From assembly GCF_000698595.1 (NCBI RefSeq), contig NZ_JFHC01000001.1:310001-374000 (forward strand): a stretch of 64,000 bases of DNA, given 5' to 3'. The notes beneath the pieces were generated by a model. That model did not search any database. It saw nothing but the letters and a program-made list of their open reading frames with translations, and had not been told where the DNA came from. The translations under genes were made by a program, and so were the position numbers. This document shows, in pieces, positions 42,544-50,564 of the stretch. The stretch comes from Caballeronia glathei (GTDB taxonomy: Bacteria > Pseudomonadota > Gammaproteobacteria > Burkholderiales > Burkholderiaceae). The number at the start of each line of letters is the position of its first letter. Within the stretch, counting starts at the first letter, position 1.

Positions 42544-43512
42544 TCATAGCACGGCGGCCTGACGCCATTGCGCGACGGCATCGTCGATCGGGGTAAGTCC
42601 GGGCACGTGCGTGACACCGTCCTGAAGCTTGCGGCGCAGCGCCGGACTGCTGCCGCCCACCCAGATCTGCACCTCGGGCGGCAACAGATGGCGCAGTTCG
42701 CCAAGCCCGCTCGCAATGGCCTGCGCCGGCATCACGGCAGTGAATGAGAGCGCGACAATATCCACGTCGTGCGCGGTCACCGCGTTGACGATGTCGTGCA
42801 GCGGCGTCTGCGGCCCGAGCCCGATGCACTCGCACTCCGCGAGCGAGAACATCGCCTCTGCCATCAGGATGCCGAGCCCGTGGCTCTCGCCGCTCAGCGT
42901 GGTGAGCAGCATGCGCGGCTTGCCGCCGCGCCCGCGCAGCGCGTCGGAGAGCGGGCGCAGCAGCGTGCGCAGCGTCACCTGCATCGCCTCGCTGAACAGG
43001 TGCTCGTGGTAGACCTGCAGCGTTCCCGCCGCCCACGCGTTGCCGACCCGCGCGGACAGCGGCGCCGCGACATCGATCACGAAGCGCTCGAGCCCGTCGC
43101 GGGTCGCGCGCTTGAGGAGTTCGAAGCGGAAATCGTCGTAAGCGCCCGCGCGCAGGAGCGCGACGAGGTGATCCAGCTCGGTATCCGGCGCATCCTGCCC
43201 CACGCCCGACGACTCCGCCAGCTGCTGCAACACCTCGATCGACTGGGCGAGCACCTTGCTCGGCCGGTGCCCGGCGTCGAGCAGGCGCTTGACGAGCCTG
43301 AGCTTGGTCACCTGCTCCTGCGGGTAGAGACGCTCGCCGCCCGCCGAGCGTGACGGCTGCGGAAAGCCGTAGCGGCGCTCCCACACGCGCAGCGTATCCT
43401 TCGTGAGGCCGATTTCATGCGCGATCGCGCCAATGCCGATACCCGAGAGCGCGGGTGAAAACGCCTCGTCGTGGCTGGCGGTGCCGGGATTCGACTCTGA
43501 TGGGTTTGTCAT
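42544..43512 (-). CDS. MerR regulator with cobalamin-binding domain (CarH/LitR-like)
   Basis: A 322-residue regulator. The N-terminal MerR HTH (about 25-95) contains IGLTKDTLRVWERRYGFP. The C-terminal part has the B12 cap helix bundle and Rossmann-like fold. Key residues: W160 with E170-H171 nine residues later (W-x9-EH) and E209-x-H211-x-x-G214, the two motifs that define adenosylcobalamin photoreceptors of the CarH family; H211 would bind cobalt. The alanine after W160 replaces the histidine used in Thermus CarH light-state ligation. It lies directly downstream of the ECF sigma operon. Confidence 0.85.
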   Translation of the reverse strand: MTNPSESNPGTASHDEAFSPALSGIGIGAIAHEIGLTKDTLRVWERRYGFPQPSRSAGGERLYPQEQVTKLRLVKRLLDAGHRPSKVLAQSIEVLQQLAESSGVGQDAPDTELDHLVALLRAGAYDDFRFELLKRATRDGLERFVIDVAAPLSARVGNAWAAGTLQVYHEHLFSEAMQVTLRTLLRPLSDALRGRGGKPRMLLTTLSGESHGLGILMAEAMFSLAECECIGLGPQTPLHDIVNAVTAHDVDIVALSFTAVMPAQAIASGLGELRHLLPPEVQIWVGGSSPALRRKLQDGVTHVPGLTPIDDAVAQWRQAAVL

Positions 43513-43644
43513 GGACAAAACGCGAAATTGACCAGGTTGTGCAGCCGGGCAAATCGGGTATGCGTCTTATTTAATACGGAAAAGCGCCCGTACAGGACGT
43601 TTCCATCATAGACGAGATTCTTCCAAGGGTTAGACAAACTTTCG

Positions 43645-43842
43645 TCATTCGTCTGATGAGACGTCGATGGTACGCTGGACCATCGAGCGGCACGCGCGCC
43701 GCAGCAGCTGCAGATCGCGCCGGTAGTTGCGGCAGCCGCTGCAGGTGATCAGATGCAGGCGCAGGCGATTGCGCTCGTGCAGCGTCGGCCGCTCGTCCAT
43801 TTCATCCGACATCAGCCGGGTCGCTTCCTTGCAGTTGAGCAT
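43645..43842 (-). CDS. Small zinc-finger anti-sigma factor
   Basis: A 65-residue protein with the ZAS motif H-x3-C-x2-C in HLITCSGC and the N-terminal CKEATRLMSDEMD typical of zf-HC2 anti-sigma factors. It has no membrane helix, so it should act in the cytoplasm and could sense oxidants through its zinc thiols. The start is ATG 43842, which overlaps the sigma factor stop as TGATG. It is the likely direct partner of the preceding ECF factor. Confidence 0.86.
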   Translation of the reverse strand: MLNCKEATRLMSDEMDERPTLHERNRLRLHLITCSGCRNYRRDLQLLRRACRSMVQRTIDVSSDE

Positions 43843-44426
43843 CACTCACCCTTTTCGTCGAACCAGCGGTTCTGCAGGCACAGCCTCAGCGCCATCTTCG
43901 CGCGATGCAGGATCACGCCGCAATTGGATTTCGTGATGGCGAGCTCGATGCACACGTCGTCGACCGATACGTCGAGGAACTCGCGCATCATGAAAACGCG
44001 CGCGGTCGCGGGCGGCAGGTTGTCGAGGCACACCTGGAACACGGTCCAGAACTGGTTCTGTGCGAGCGTCGCCTCGGGGTCGCCCCACGGCGACGGACGA
44101 TCTTCCTTCTTCCAGTGGCCGTGGTCGGTGAAAAGGGCATCGAAGGCATCCGCCGGGAGCTCGTCCTCGTAGACGCGTGCCGCGGTATTGCGCGCTCGTG
44201 AGCGAAACGTGTCGATGATCTTGTTCTTGAGAATCGCGAAAACCCAGGTACTGAACTGTGCCTGGCCGCGAAATTCACCGATGCGCGCCACCGACGCGAG
44301 CATCGCTTCCTGAACCGCATCCTCGGCTTCGGTGCGATCGCGCAGTTGCAGGATCGCAAAACGCAGCAGCATGTCGCGCAGACGCCCGAGATCGGGATTA
44401 AAGCCGATTGAAGTGAGTTCACTCAT
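43842..44426 (-). CDS. ECF-family RNA polymerase sigma factor
   Basis: A 194-residue sigma-70 family protein with regions 2 and 4 only. Region 2 contains RTEAEDAVQEAMLASVARIGEF and FSTWVFAILKNKIIDTFRS; region 4 ends in VDDVCIELAITKSNCGVILHRAKMALR. It is translationally coupled to the zinc-finger anti-sigma gene and divergent from the cytochrome b561/molybdoenzyme/methionine-rich peptide operon 198 bases away, which is its most likely regulon. Confidence 0.92.
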   Translation of the reverse strand: MSELTSIGFNPDLGRLRDMLLRFAILQLRDRTEAEDAVQEAMLASVARIGEFRGQAQFSTWVFAILKNKIIDTFRSRARNTAARVYEDELPADAFDALFTDHGHWKKEDRPSPWGDPEATLAQNQFWTVFQVCLDNLPPATARVFMMREFLDVSVDDVCIELAITKSNCGVILHRAKMALRLCLQNRWFDEKGE

Positions 44427-44624
44427 GAGAAGACAGCAAGGATTGCTTTACGTCAGCAATTTGAAAGAGCGCCCGGGCAAACGCAACGTTTCGTAACAGG
44501 ACCGTGGGGGCCGAAACCGCCCGCCGATAAGATTCTTTTCCCGACGATGTAATGCGCCGGACCGCCGTGCGACTAAACAGCAACCCATCACGCTGCAGCA
44601 CGATACAGCTTAAAGGAAACGGAA

Positions 44625-45251
44625 ATGACCGCGCAACATTCGCACGACGGCTCGCCCGGACACGCCCGCACCATTCAGCCCATCTGGCTGCGGATTTCGC
44701 ATTGGCTCAATGCGGTGGCCGTGGTTGTGATGATCCTCTCGGGATGGCGCATCTATGATGCGTCGCCCGTGTTCAAGGGCTTCATGATTCCCGTGGGCAT
44801 CACGATGGGCGGCTGGCTCGGCGGCGCGCTGCAATGGCACTTCGCCGCCATGTGGCTGCTGTTCTTCAACGGCATCTTCTATCTGGTGATGAACGCGGTC
44901 ACCGGCCGTTTCGCGCGCAAGTTCCTGCCGCTGTCGCCGCGCGCGGTCCTGAACGATCTGCGGCTCGCGCTCACCGGCCACCTGACGCACGACGATCTCA
45001 GCCGCTACAACGCGGTGCAGAAGCTCGCGTATCTCGTCGCAATCGTGGACCTCGTCGTGCTCGTGCTGTCCGGGCTCGTGATCTGGAAATCCGTGCAGTT
45101 CCCGCTGCTGCGCGAGCTGATGGGCGGCTACGACAGAGCGCGCGTCGTCCACTTCTGCGCGATGGCGCTGATCGTCGGCTTCATCGTCGTGCATGTGGCG
45201 ATGGTCGCGCTCGTGCCGCGCTCGCTGCTCACGATGATTCGCGGACGCTGA
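44625..45251 (+). CDS. Cytochrome b561-type membrane protein (YedZ1-like partner)
   Basis: A diheme cytochrome b of 208 residues with four predicted helices (about 25-45, 70-92, 135-155, 176-197). Candidate heme ligands are H26, H72, H176 and H190. It belongs to the Ni/Fe-hydrogenase/b561 family rather than E. coli MsrQ. It probably passes quinol electrons to the molybdoenzyme encoded 43 bases downstream. AAAGGAAA precedes the ATG. Confidence 0.87.
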   Translation: MTAQHSHDGSPGHARTIQPIWLRISHWLNAVAVVVMILSGWRIYDASPVFKGFMIPVGITMGGWLGGALQWHFAAMWLLFFNGIFYLVMNAVTGRFARKFLPLSPRAVLNDLRLALTGHLTHDDLSRYNAVQKLAYLVAIVDLVVLVLSGLVIWKSVQFPLLRELMGGYDRARVVHFCAMALIVGFIVVHVAMVALVPRSLLTMIRGR

Positions 45252-45294
45252 ACGCCACGCCCGCGCGACAAGACAGTACATCGAGGACCTCACC

Positions 45295-46089
45295 ATGAAA
45301 TTCGACGAACCCGGCCGCAAGGCCAGCCTGATCGCGCCGGAACTCGACCGCGAATTGCTCCTAATCGACGCGCGGCGCGAACTGAAGATGCCTTCGCGGC
45401 GGCTCTTCGGCAAGCAGCTGATATCGCTCGGCGGACTTGCGATGCTGACCGGCTGCAGTCTTTCCGACAACAAGTCGGTCGAGACCTTCCTTGCCCGCGT
45501 ATCGCGCCTGAACGACGGCGTGCAGGGGTGGCTTTTCGACCCGAACCGCCTCGCGCCGACCTACACCCGTGCCGAAATGACACGGCCGTTTCCGTTCAAC
45601 GCGTTCTACGGCGTGGACAAAGCCCCCGTGGTCGACGGCGACGACTTTCGCCTGAAGGTGAGCGGGCTGGTCGCGAGCGGGCGGGCCTGGACGCTGACCG
45701 AGCTCTACGCGCTGCCGCACGCCGAGCAGATCACGCGGCACATCTGCGTGGAAGGCTGGAGCGCGATCGGCCGCTGGGGCGGCACGCCGTTCTCGGAATT
45801 CCTGAAGCGCGTGGGCGCGGATACGAGCGCGAAGTACGTCGGCTTCAAGTGCGCGGACGACTATTACGAAAGCATCGACATGGCGACGGCGCTGCATCCG
45901 CAGACGCTCCTCACCTTCACCTACGACGGCGAAACGCTGCCGGTGAAATACGGATATCCGATGAAGCTGCGGATGCCGACCAAGCTCGGCTACAAGAATC
46001 CGAAGCACGTCATGGAGATTTTTGTCACCAACACGTTCCCCGGCGGCTATTGGGTCGATCAGGGATACAACTGGTTCGGAGGCTCCTGA
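45295..46089 (+). CDS. Tat-exported molybdopterin oxidoreductase (MsrP/YedY-like)
   Basis: A 264-residue sulfite-oxidase-fold protein. The Tat motif SRRLFGK is at 34-40, followed by a hydrophobic stretch and LTGC (51-54), so it may be a Tat lipoprotein. The molybdenum ligand is Cys151 in HICVEGWSAIGRWGG. MsrP-type enzymes reduce methionine sulfoxide in periplasmic proteins. Electrons should come from the cytochrome b encoded upstream. GAGGA precedes the ATG. With the methionine-rich peptide next door, methionine sulfoxide reduction is the favoured activity. Confidence 0.87.
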   Translation: MKFDEPGRKASLIAPELDRELLLIDARRELKMPSRRLFGKQLISLGGLAMLTGCSLSDNKSVETFLARVSRLNDGVQGWLFDPNRLAPTYTRAEMTRPFPFNAFYGVDKAPVVDGDDFRLKVSGLVASGRAWTLTELYALPHAEQITRHICVEGWSAIGRWGGTPFSEFLKRVGADTSAKYVGFKCADDYYESIDMATALHPQTLLTFTYDGETLPVKYGYPMKLRMPTKLGYKNPKHVMEIFVTNTFPGGYWVDQGYNWFGGS

Positions 46090-46170
46090 CGCGCCGAACT
46101 CGATCGACGCGACGGATCTTCGATTCGCCCCGGCTGGACCGGATTGCTTTGATACAAAAACGAGGTTGAA

Positions 46171-46419
46171 ATGAAATTCTTTGTGACCGCAGCAATGGCT
46201 GCAACGCTCGCTCTGACTGGCTCGCTGGCGTTCGCTCAGCAGAGCGGCGCGATGTCCCACGATTCGATGTCGAAGGACGCGATGTCGAAGGACTCGATGT
46301 CGAAAGACGCCATGTCGAAAGACGCCATGTCGAAAGACGCGATGAAAAAGCCGCACGACGGCATGAAGAAGGACGCGATGAGCATGGACCACGCCGCATC
46401 GTCGCCGATGAAGCAGTAA
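46171..46419 (+). CDS. Secreted methionine-rich repeat peptide (MrpX-like)
   Basis: An 82-residue protein: signal peptide 1-22 (cleavage after AFA), then about 60 mature residues with 11 methionines. Residues 33-57 are five successive M-S-K-D-A/S units. There is no cysteine, aromatic residue or recognised fold in the mature part. It resembles methionine-rich peptides that act as sacrificial oxidant sinks. The GAGGTTGAA before the ATG is a good ribosome-binding site. Third gene of the operon after the cytochrome and the MsrP-like enzyme. Confidence 0.8.
   Translation: MKFFVTAAMAATLALTGSLAFAQQSGAMSHDSMSKDAMSKDSMSKDAMSKDAMSKDAMKKPHDGMKKDAMSMDHAASSPMKQ
46267..46341 (+). repeat. Five 15-base tandem repeats encoding MSKDA/S
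   Basis: Five copies of a 15-base unit beginning ATGTCGAA, differing only at a few third positions, starting at 46267, 46282, 46297, 46312 and 46327, with a degenerate sixth. Copy number could change by slippage or recombination. Confidence 0.9.
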
Positions 46420-46425
46420 GGCTTC

Positions 46426-46460
46426 GGAAAGCGCGGCGCGCGCCTCGCGCCGCGCTTTCC
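46426..46460 (+). terminator. Strong hairpin after the methionine-rich peptide gene
   Basis: GGAAAGCGCGGCGCG (46426-46440) pairs perfectly with 46446-46460 across a 5-base loop, 7 bases after the stop. No T-tract. Confidence 0.65.
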
Positions 46461-46526
46461 AGAGGTCGCCTCACCTACCTGCGGACACGGTGGCAGACAC
46501 CGTGGCAGACCCACCGCCAGGCCCGC

Positions 46527-47261
46527 TCACTCGGGCTTTTTCTTCGCCGCCGGCTTTCTCGCAGGGGCCTTCTTCGCGACCGCCGCGCGCTTGGGTTCAC
46601 CCGCCTTTTCCTCCTTCGCACCGCCGGCCGCCCCCTGAGCGGGCGTGGGCGCGACCATTCCGGCAGGTTGCGTCATGGCGAGGCTCGCAAGCTGGTTGAA
46701 CTGCGTCTGAAGCACGTTCCACCAGCCCGAAGGATCGAACGTCACCTCGTTGCCGCTTGCCTCACCCGAGGTCTTCGGCTCCTCGGGCCTGTCCGCAGCC
46801 CGCGCGGGTTCCTCGGCCGCCTTCGGCGCTTCCTTCTGCTCCGGCTTGTTCATCGGCCATCCGGGCGGTGCCTTCGGCTTCTCGGCGGGCGCCTGCGCCT
46901 TCTCCACCGATGTCTGCGCATACGCGCCGAACGCGCGCAGCGTGGCAAGCGTCGCGCGCTGCACCTCGAGCGCCTGGATTGCCGATTGCAGCATGTTCAG
47001 GTTGAGCTTGAGCCATTGCTCGACGGCGCGCATGTCGGTCACGCGCTTGTCGATTTCCTCGATGCTCGCGAGCGGCGCAAGCATGTCCGACATCATCGAC
47101 AGCGACGGTCCCATGCCCTGCGCGCCGCCCGGAATCGCCGCGGCGGCAAACGGATTGAGGCGCATCAGATCCCACATTTTTTCCATCATGTCCTGTTGAG
47201 AAAAGCCGGGAAAGCCGGGGAAACTTCCAAATGGCGGCGTGCCGCCGGGGATATCGGTCAT
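46527..47261 (-). CDS. PhaM-like polyhydroxyalkanoate granule regulatory protein
   Basis: A 244-residue phasin-type protein. The N-terminal part has SQQDMMEKMWDLMRLNPFA, the middle is a helical phasin-like region (about 60-120), then a proline/alanine/glutamate linker, and a basic C-terminal tail AAVAKKAPARKPAAKKKPE similar to the DNA-binding PAKKA tail of Ralstonia PhaM. PhaM activates PHB synthase and attaches granules to the nucleoid. No pha gene is adjacent in the window. Confidence 0.8.
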   Translation of the reverse strand: MTDIPGGTPPFGSFPGFPGFSQQDMMEKMWDLMRLNPFAAAAIPGGAQGMGPSLSMMSDMLAPLASIEEIDKRVTDMRAVEQWLKLNLNMLQSAIQALEVQRATLATLRAFGAYAQTSVEKAQAPAEKPKAPPGWPMNKPEQKEAPKAAEEPARAADRPEEPKTSGEASGNEVTFDPSGWWNVLQTQFNQLASLAMTQPAGMVAPTPAQGAAGGAKEEKAGEPKRAAVAKKAPARKPAAKKKPE

Positions 47262-47332
47262 GCTCTCCTGCTCCAGATAAGCGGGACGCCGATGATCAAG
47301 GCGCGTCCCGCGGATGTTTGATCGTGCCCGCT

Positions 47333-48160
47333 TCAGAAGGGCGATCCGCCCGGAAAATCCGGCGGGCGCCGCTCGCGCAGCGAACGTATGCCTTCCTGCA
47401 CGTCGGGCCCGGCGAAGCCCATGAACTCCAGCGCAAGCGATGCGTCAAACGCCGGGCCCGCCGAGCGCAGCCAGTTGTTCAGCGCGTACTTGGTCCAGCG
47501 GATCGCGGTCTGCGAACCCTGCGCGAGCCGGTTCGCCACTTCGATCGCCTTCGGCATCAGTTCGTTCTCTTCGACGGCAAGCGATACGAGGCCGATGCGC
47601 TCCGCCTCCTCGCCGCTCACCGGCTCGCACAGCAGCAGGTAGTACTTCGCCTTCGCCATGCCGCACAGGAGCGGCCAGATGATCGCCGCATGATCGCCCG
47701 CGGCCACGCCGAGCCGCGTGTGACCGTCGATGATGCGCGCCGACTTCGACGCAATCGAGATATCGGCGAGCAGCCCCGCCACGAGCCCCGCGCCGACCGC
47801 CGGCCCGTGCATTGCGGACACGATCGGCTTGCTGCAGTTGATCACGTTATAGACGAGATCGCGCGCCTCGCGCCAGACGCGCGTGCGCACGTCGAAATCC
47901 GCCGCCATCTCCTCGACGAGGCCGAGGTCGCCGCCCGCCGAAAAGCCCTTGCCCTCGCCGCGGATCAGCGCGACCCGCGTATCCGGATCACGGTCGATGT
48001 CGCGCCAGATTTCCGCCAGCTGGCGATGCAGCGACGCATCGGCGGTCGAGAGTCCGCTCTTGTTCGTGCCCACGCCGCTCATCACGATTTCGAGCACGCC
48101 GTGCGGATGCCGCCGCAATTCCAGCGCCGTGTAGTTCGCGTAGAAAGATAAATCGCTCAT
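47333..48160 (-). CDS. Enoyl-CoA hydratase/isomerase family protein
   Basis: A 275-residue crotonase-fold protein. The oxyanion-hole segments are [13 protein letters not shown] and [21 protein letters not shown]. The second usual catalytic glutamate position is replaced ([10 protein letters not shown] instead of a Glu-containing loop), so hydratase activity is uncertain and another crotonase reaction is possible. The ATG at 48160 has GGAGG 8 bases upstream; an ATG seven codons earlier is rejected. It lies between phaM and an ABC binding protein gene, function unassigned. Confidence 0.82.
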   Translation of the reverse strand: MSDLSFYANYTALELRRHPHGVLEIVMSGVGTNKSGLSTADASLHRQLAEIWRDIDRDPDTRVALIRGEGKGFSAGGDLGLVEEMAADFDVRTRVWREARDLVYNVINCSKPIVSAMHGPAVGAGLVAGLLADISIASKSARIIDGHTRLGVAAGDHAAIIWPLLCGMAKAKYYLLLCEPVSGEEAERIGLVSLAVEENELMPKAIEVANRLAQGSQTAIRWTKYALNNWLRSAGPAFDASLALEFMGFAGPDVQEGIRSLRERRPPDFPGGSPF

Positions 48161-48199
48161 GTCGGTTGCCTCCTCGCTCATCGCTCGTGGAAAGGGCCT

Positions 48200-49369
48200 T
48201 CAGCGCGGCTGGTACACCCACTTTCCGTCGCGGATTTCCACCATCACGCGCGCACGCTGATCGAGGCCGATGTGATCGGTCGGCGTCATGTTGACGAGGC
48301 CGTTGGTATCGGCGAAACCCTGAGTGCCTTCCAGCGCGTCGCGCAGCGCGCGGCGGAATTCCGGCGTGCCGGGCTCGCCCGCCTTCAGCGCGACCGGCAC
48401 CGCGCGATTGAGCAGCATGCCCGCGTCCCACGCATACGAGCCGAACGCCGACACCGACCCCGGCCCCTGTTTCGCCTCGTACAGCTTGATGTAGGCGAGC
48501 GCGAGGCGTTTCGCGGGATGGTCGTCGGGCAGCTGCGCGGCGACGAGCACCGGGCTCGCCGGCAGGAACGTGCCGTTGCAGTCGGCGCCGCACACGCGCA
48601 GGAAGTCGCGGTTGCCGGTGCCGTGGTTGTGATAGATCTTGCCCTTGTAGCCGCGCATGACGAGCGTCTTCGGCGGCAATGCAGCGGGCGTCCCGGCCGC
48701 GCCGACGACGACCGCATCCGGCTTCGCCGCCAGGATCTTGAGAATCTGGCCGGTCACGCTCGGATCGGTGCGGTTGAAGCGCTCGTTCGCGACCATCGTG
48801 ATCTTGTGCAGCTGCGCGAACTTCGCGACCTCGACGTAGAACGTCTCGCCGAGCGCGTCGGCCTGGCCGATGTAGGCCATCGTCTTCACGCCGTGATTGC
48901 TCGCGTGCTCGGCGATGGCCGATGCCATCATCGCGTCGGTTTGCGGGGTCTTGAATACCCAGTGGCGCTTGGCGTCGACGGGCTCGATGATCTTCGACGA
49001 CGACGCGAGCGAGATCATCGGCGTCGTGCCCTCGGCGACCACGTCGATCATCGCGAGCGAGTTCGGCGTGATCGAGGAACCGATGACGGCGTCAGCGTGA
49101 TCTTCCGAGATCAGCTTCTTCGTGGTCTGCACGGCCTGGGTCGTGTCGGAGGCGTCGTCGAGCACGATGTAGTCGACCGGCCTTCCCCCCATTTCCTTCG
49201 GCAGCAGCGCGACGGTGTCGCGTGCGGGAATGCCGAGCGAGGCGGCGGGCCCCGTGAGCGAGAGCACCAGGCCGATCTTCACGTGCGGCGCCTGTGCGAA
49301 AGCCGCCGCCGATATCGTCATCGACACGCCCGCCACGAGGCGCCTCACCATCGATCCCCACTGACCCAT
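48200..49369 (-). CDS. Branched-chain amino acid-type ABC transporter substrate-binding protein
   Basis: A periplasmic binding protein of 389 residues. Signal peptide about 1-26 (ISAAAFAQA), then a type I periplasmic-binding fold (VKIGLVLSLTGPAASLG). No permease or ATPase gene lies beside it, so it either serves a transporter encoded elsewhere or is an orphan. Ligand unknown; related proteins bind amino acids or aromatic compounds. GGAG precedes the ATG at 49369; 18 codons upstream in the same frame are not part of the protein. Confidence 0.88.
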   Translation of the reverse strand: MGQWGSMVRRLVAGVSMTISAAAFAQAPHVKIGLVLSLTGPAASLGIPARDTVALLPKEMGGRPVDYIVLDDASDTTQAVQTTKKLISEDHADAVIGSSITPNSLAMIDVVAEGTTPMISLASSSKIIEPVDAKRHWVFKTPQTDAMMASAIAEHASNHGVKTMAYIGQADALGETFYVEVAKFAQLHKITMVANERFNRTDPSVTGQILKILAAKPDAVVVGAAGTPAALPPKTLVMRGYKGKIYHNHGTGNRDFLRVCGADCNGTFLPASPVLVAAQLPDDHPAKRLALAYIKLYEAKQGPGSVSAFGSYAWDAGMLLNRAVPVALKAGEPGTPEFRRALRDALEGTQGFADTNGLVNMTPTDHIGLDQRARVMVEIRDGKWVYQPR

Positions 49370-49483
49370 CGCAAGCTCCTTTTCGTTTTGTTCTTGTCTT
49401 GTGCGCGTTTTGCGCTGCGGCAAGTGTAAGGCGGCGGGCGCTTCGGGCGCATCGGGCGAAACCCGTTGCGCCGCGCGGCACGC

Positions 49484-50470
49484 TCAGCCGTGCAGCGGGA
49501 CGACCGCCTGATCGATCGCCCCGAAGATCGACTTGCCGGCTTCATCGAACATCTCGATCTTCACGCTGTCGCCGAACTTCATGAATTCGGTCTGCGGCGC
49601 GCCGTGCTCGATGGTTTCGAGGCACCGCTTCTCGGCGATGCAGCAATAGCCGCGCTTCGCGTCCTTGTTCGAGATCGTGCCCGAGCCGACGATCGACCCG
49701 GCGCGCAGGTTGCGCGTTTTCGCCGCATGCGCGATCAGCTGGCCGAAGTGGAACACCATGTCCGTGCCGCAATCCGGCTGGCCGACCTTGCTGCCGTTCC
49801 AGTGCACGATCATCGGGCGATGCACGCGCCCTTCGCGCCACGCGCCGCCGAGTTCGTCGGGCGTGACGGCCACCGGCGAGAACGCCGTCGCGGGCTTGCT
49901 CTGGAAGAAGCCGAAGCCCTTCGCCAGCTCGGCCGGAATCAGGTTGCGCAGCGACACGTCGTTCACGAGCATCAGCAGGCGCACCTGCCTGAGCGCGGCG
50001 TCGGGGGTCGCCGCCATCGGCACGTCGCTCGTGATCGTGGCGATCTCCGCCTCGAAGTCGATGCCGAACGCCTCGGATGCACAGACGATGTCGTCGGCCG
50101 GGCCGAGAAAGTCGTCGCTGCCGCCCTGATACATCAGCGGGTCGGTCCAGAACTCGGGCGGCATCTCGGCGCCGCGCGCACGCCGCACGAGCTCGACGTG
50201 ATTCACATACGCGGAGCCGTCTGCCCACTGGAAGGCGCGCGGCAGCGGCGCCATGCACGATTTCGGGTCGAACGCGAACGCGTTGCGGGCGCGGCCCTGA
50301 TTCAGCGCGTCATAGAGATCGAGCAATTGCGGCGCGTAGAAGGCCCAGTCGTCGAGCGCGCATTGCAGTGTCGGCACGATCGCATCGGCGATCGCGCCGG
50401 TGCGCAGGTCGCGCGAAACGGCGATCAGTTGTCCGTCGCGCGTGCCGTCCTTCAGCGTGGCAAGTTTCAT
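49484..50470 (-). CDS. Fumarylacetoacetate hydrolase family protein
   Basis: A 328-residue FAH-fold hydrolase. Metal-binding and catalytic segments are in the C-terminal half: DFEAEIATI, then VGSGTISNKDAKRG. The N-terminal part has MKLATLKDGTRDGQLIAVS. It probably hydrolyses a fumarylacetoacetate-like or acylpyruvate product of aromatic catabolism, though homogentisate genes are not in the window. It is divergent from an IclR regulator, the usual arrangement for regulation by an aromatic intermediate. Confidence 0.87.
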   Translation of the reverse strand: MKLATLKDGTRDGQLIAVSRDLRTGAIADAIVPTLQCALDDWAFYAPQLLDLYDALNQGRARNAFAFDPKSCMAPLPRAFQWADGSAYVNHVELVRRARGAEMPPEFWTDPLMYQGGSDDFLGPADDIVCASEAFGIDFEAEIATITSDVPMAATPDAALRQVRLLMLVNDVSLRNLIPAELAKGFGFFQSKPATAFSPVAVTPDELGGAWREGRVHRPMIVHWNGSKVGQPDCGTDMVFHFGQLIAHAAKTRNLRAGSIVGSGTISNKDAKRGYCCIAEKRCLETIEHGAPQTEFMKFGDSVKIEMFDEAGKSIFGAIDQAVVPLHG

Positions 50471-50509
50471 AAAGCCTGGTGTAGTGGGTTGACGTCGGGT
50501 GACGATAAA

Positions 50510-50524
50510 GTAAATCTATTTTAC
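50510..50524. promoter_or_regulatory. Dyad between the FAH gene and the IclR gene
   Basis: GTAAA-TCTAT-TTTAC is an inverted repeat in the intergenic space between the divergent genes, a candidate operator for the IclR regulator. It ends just before the most upstream possible ATG of that gene. Confidence 0.5.
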
Positions 50525-50564
50525 GATGATGAATCATGGGCGGATACGCCGCCCGCCACAAACG

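Noticed and set aside
42087..42596. 169-codon plus-strand open frame in the MerR-ferritin gap
   Set aside because: Composition and absence of a ribosome-binding site argue against a gene; the end overlaps the MerR gene.
44427..44624. Defined ECF sigma promoter motif
   Set aside because: I tried GTAAC/CGTC-like pairs in both directions, but no match had consistent spacing that I could defend.
46267..46341. CRISPR array
   Set aside because: The repeats have no spacers and encode a continuous peptide pattern; no cas genes nearby.
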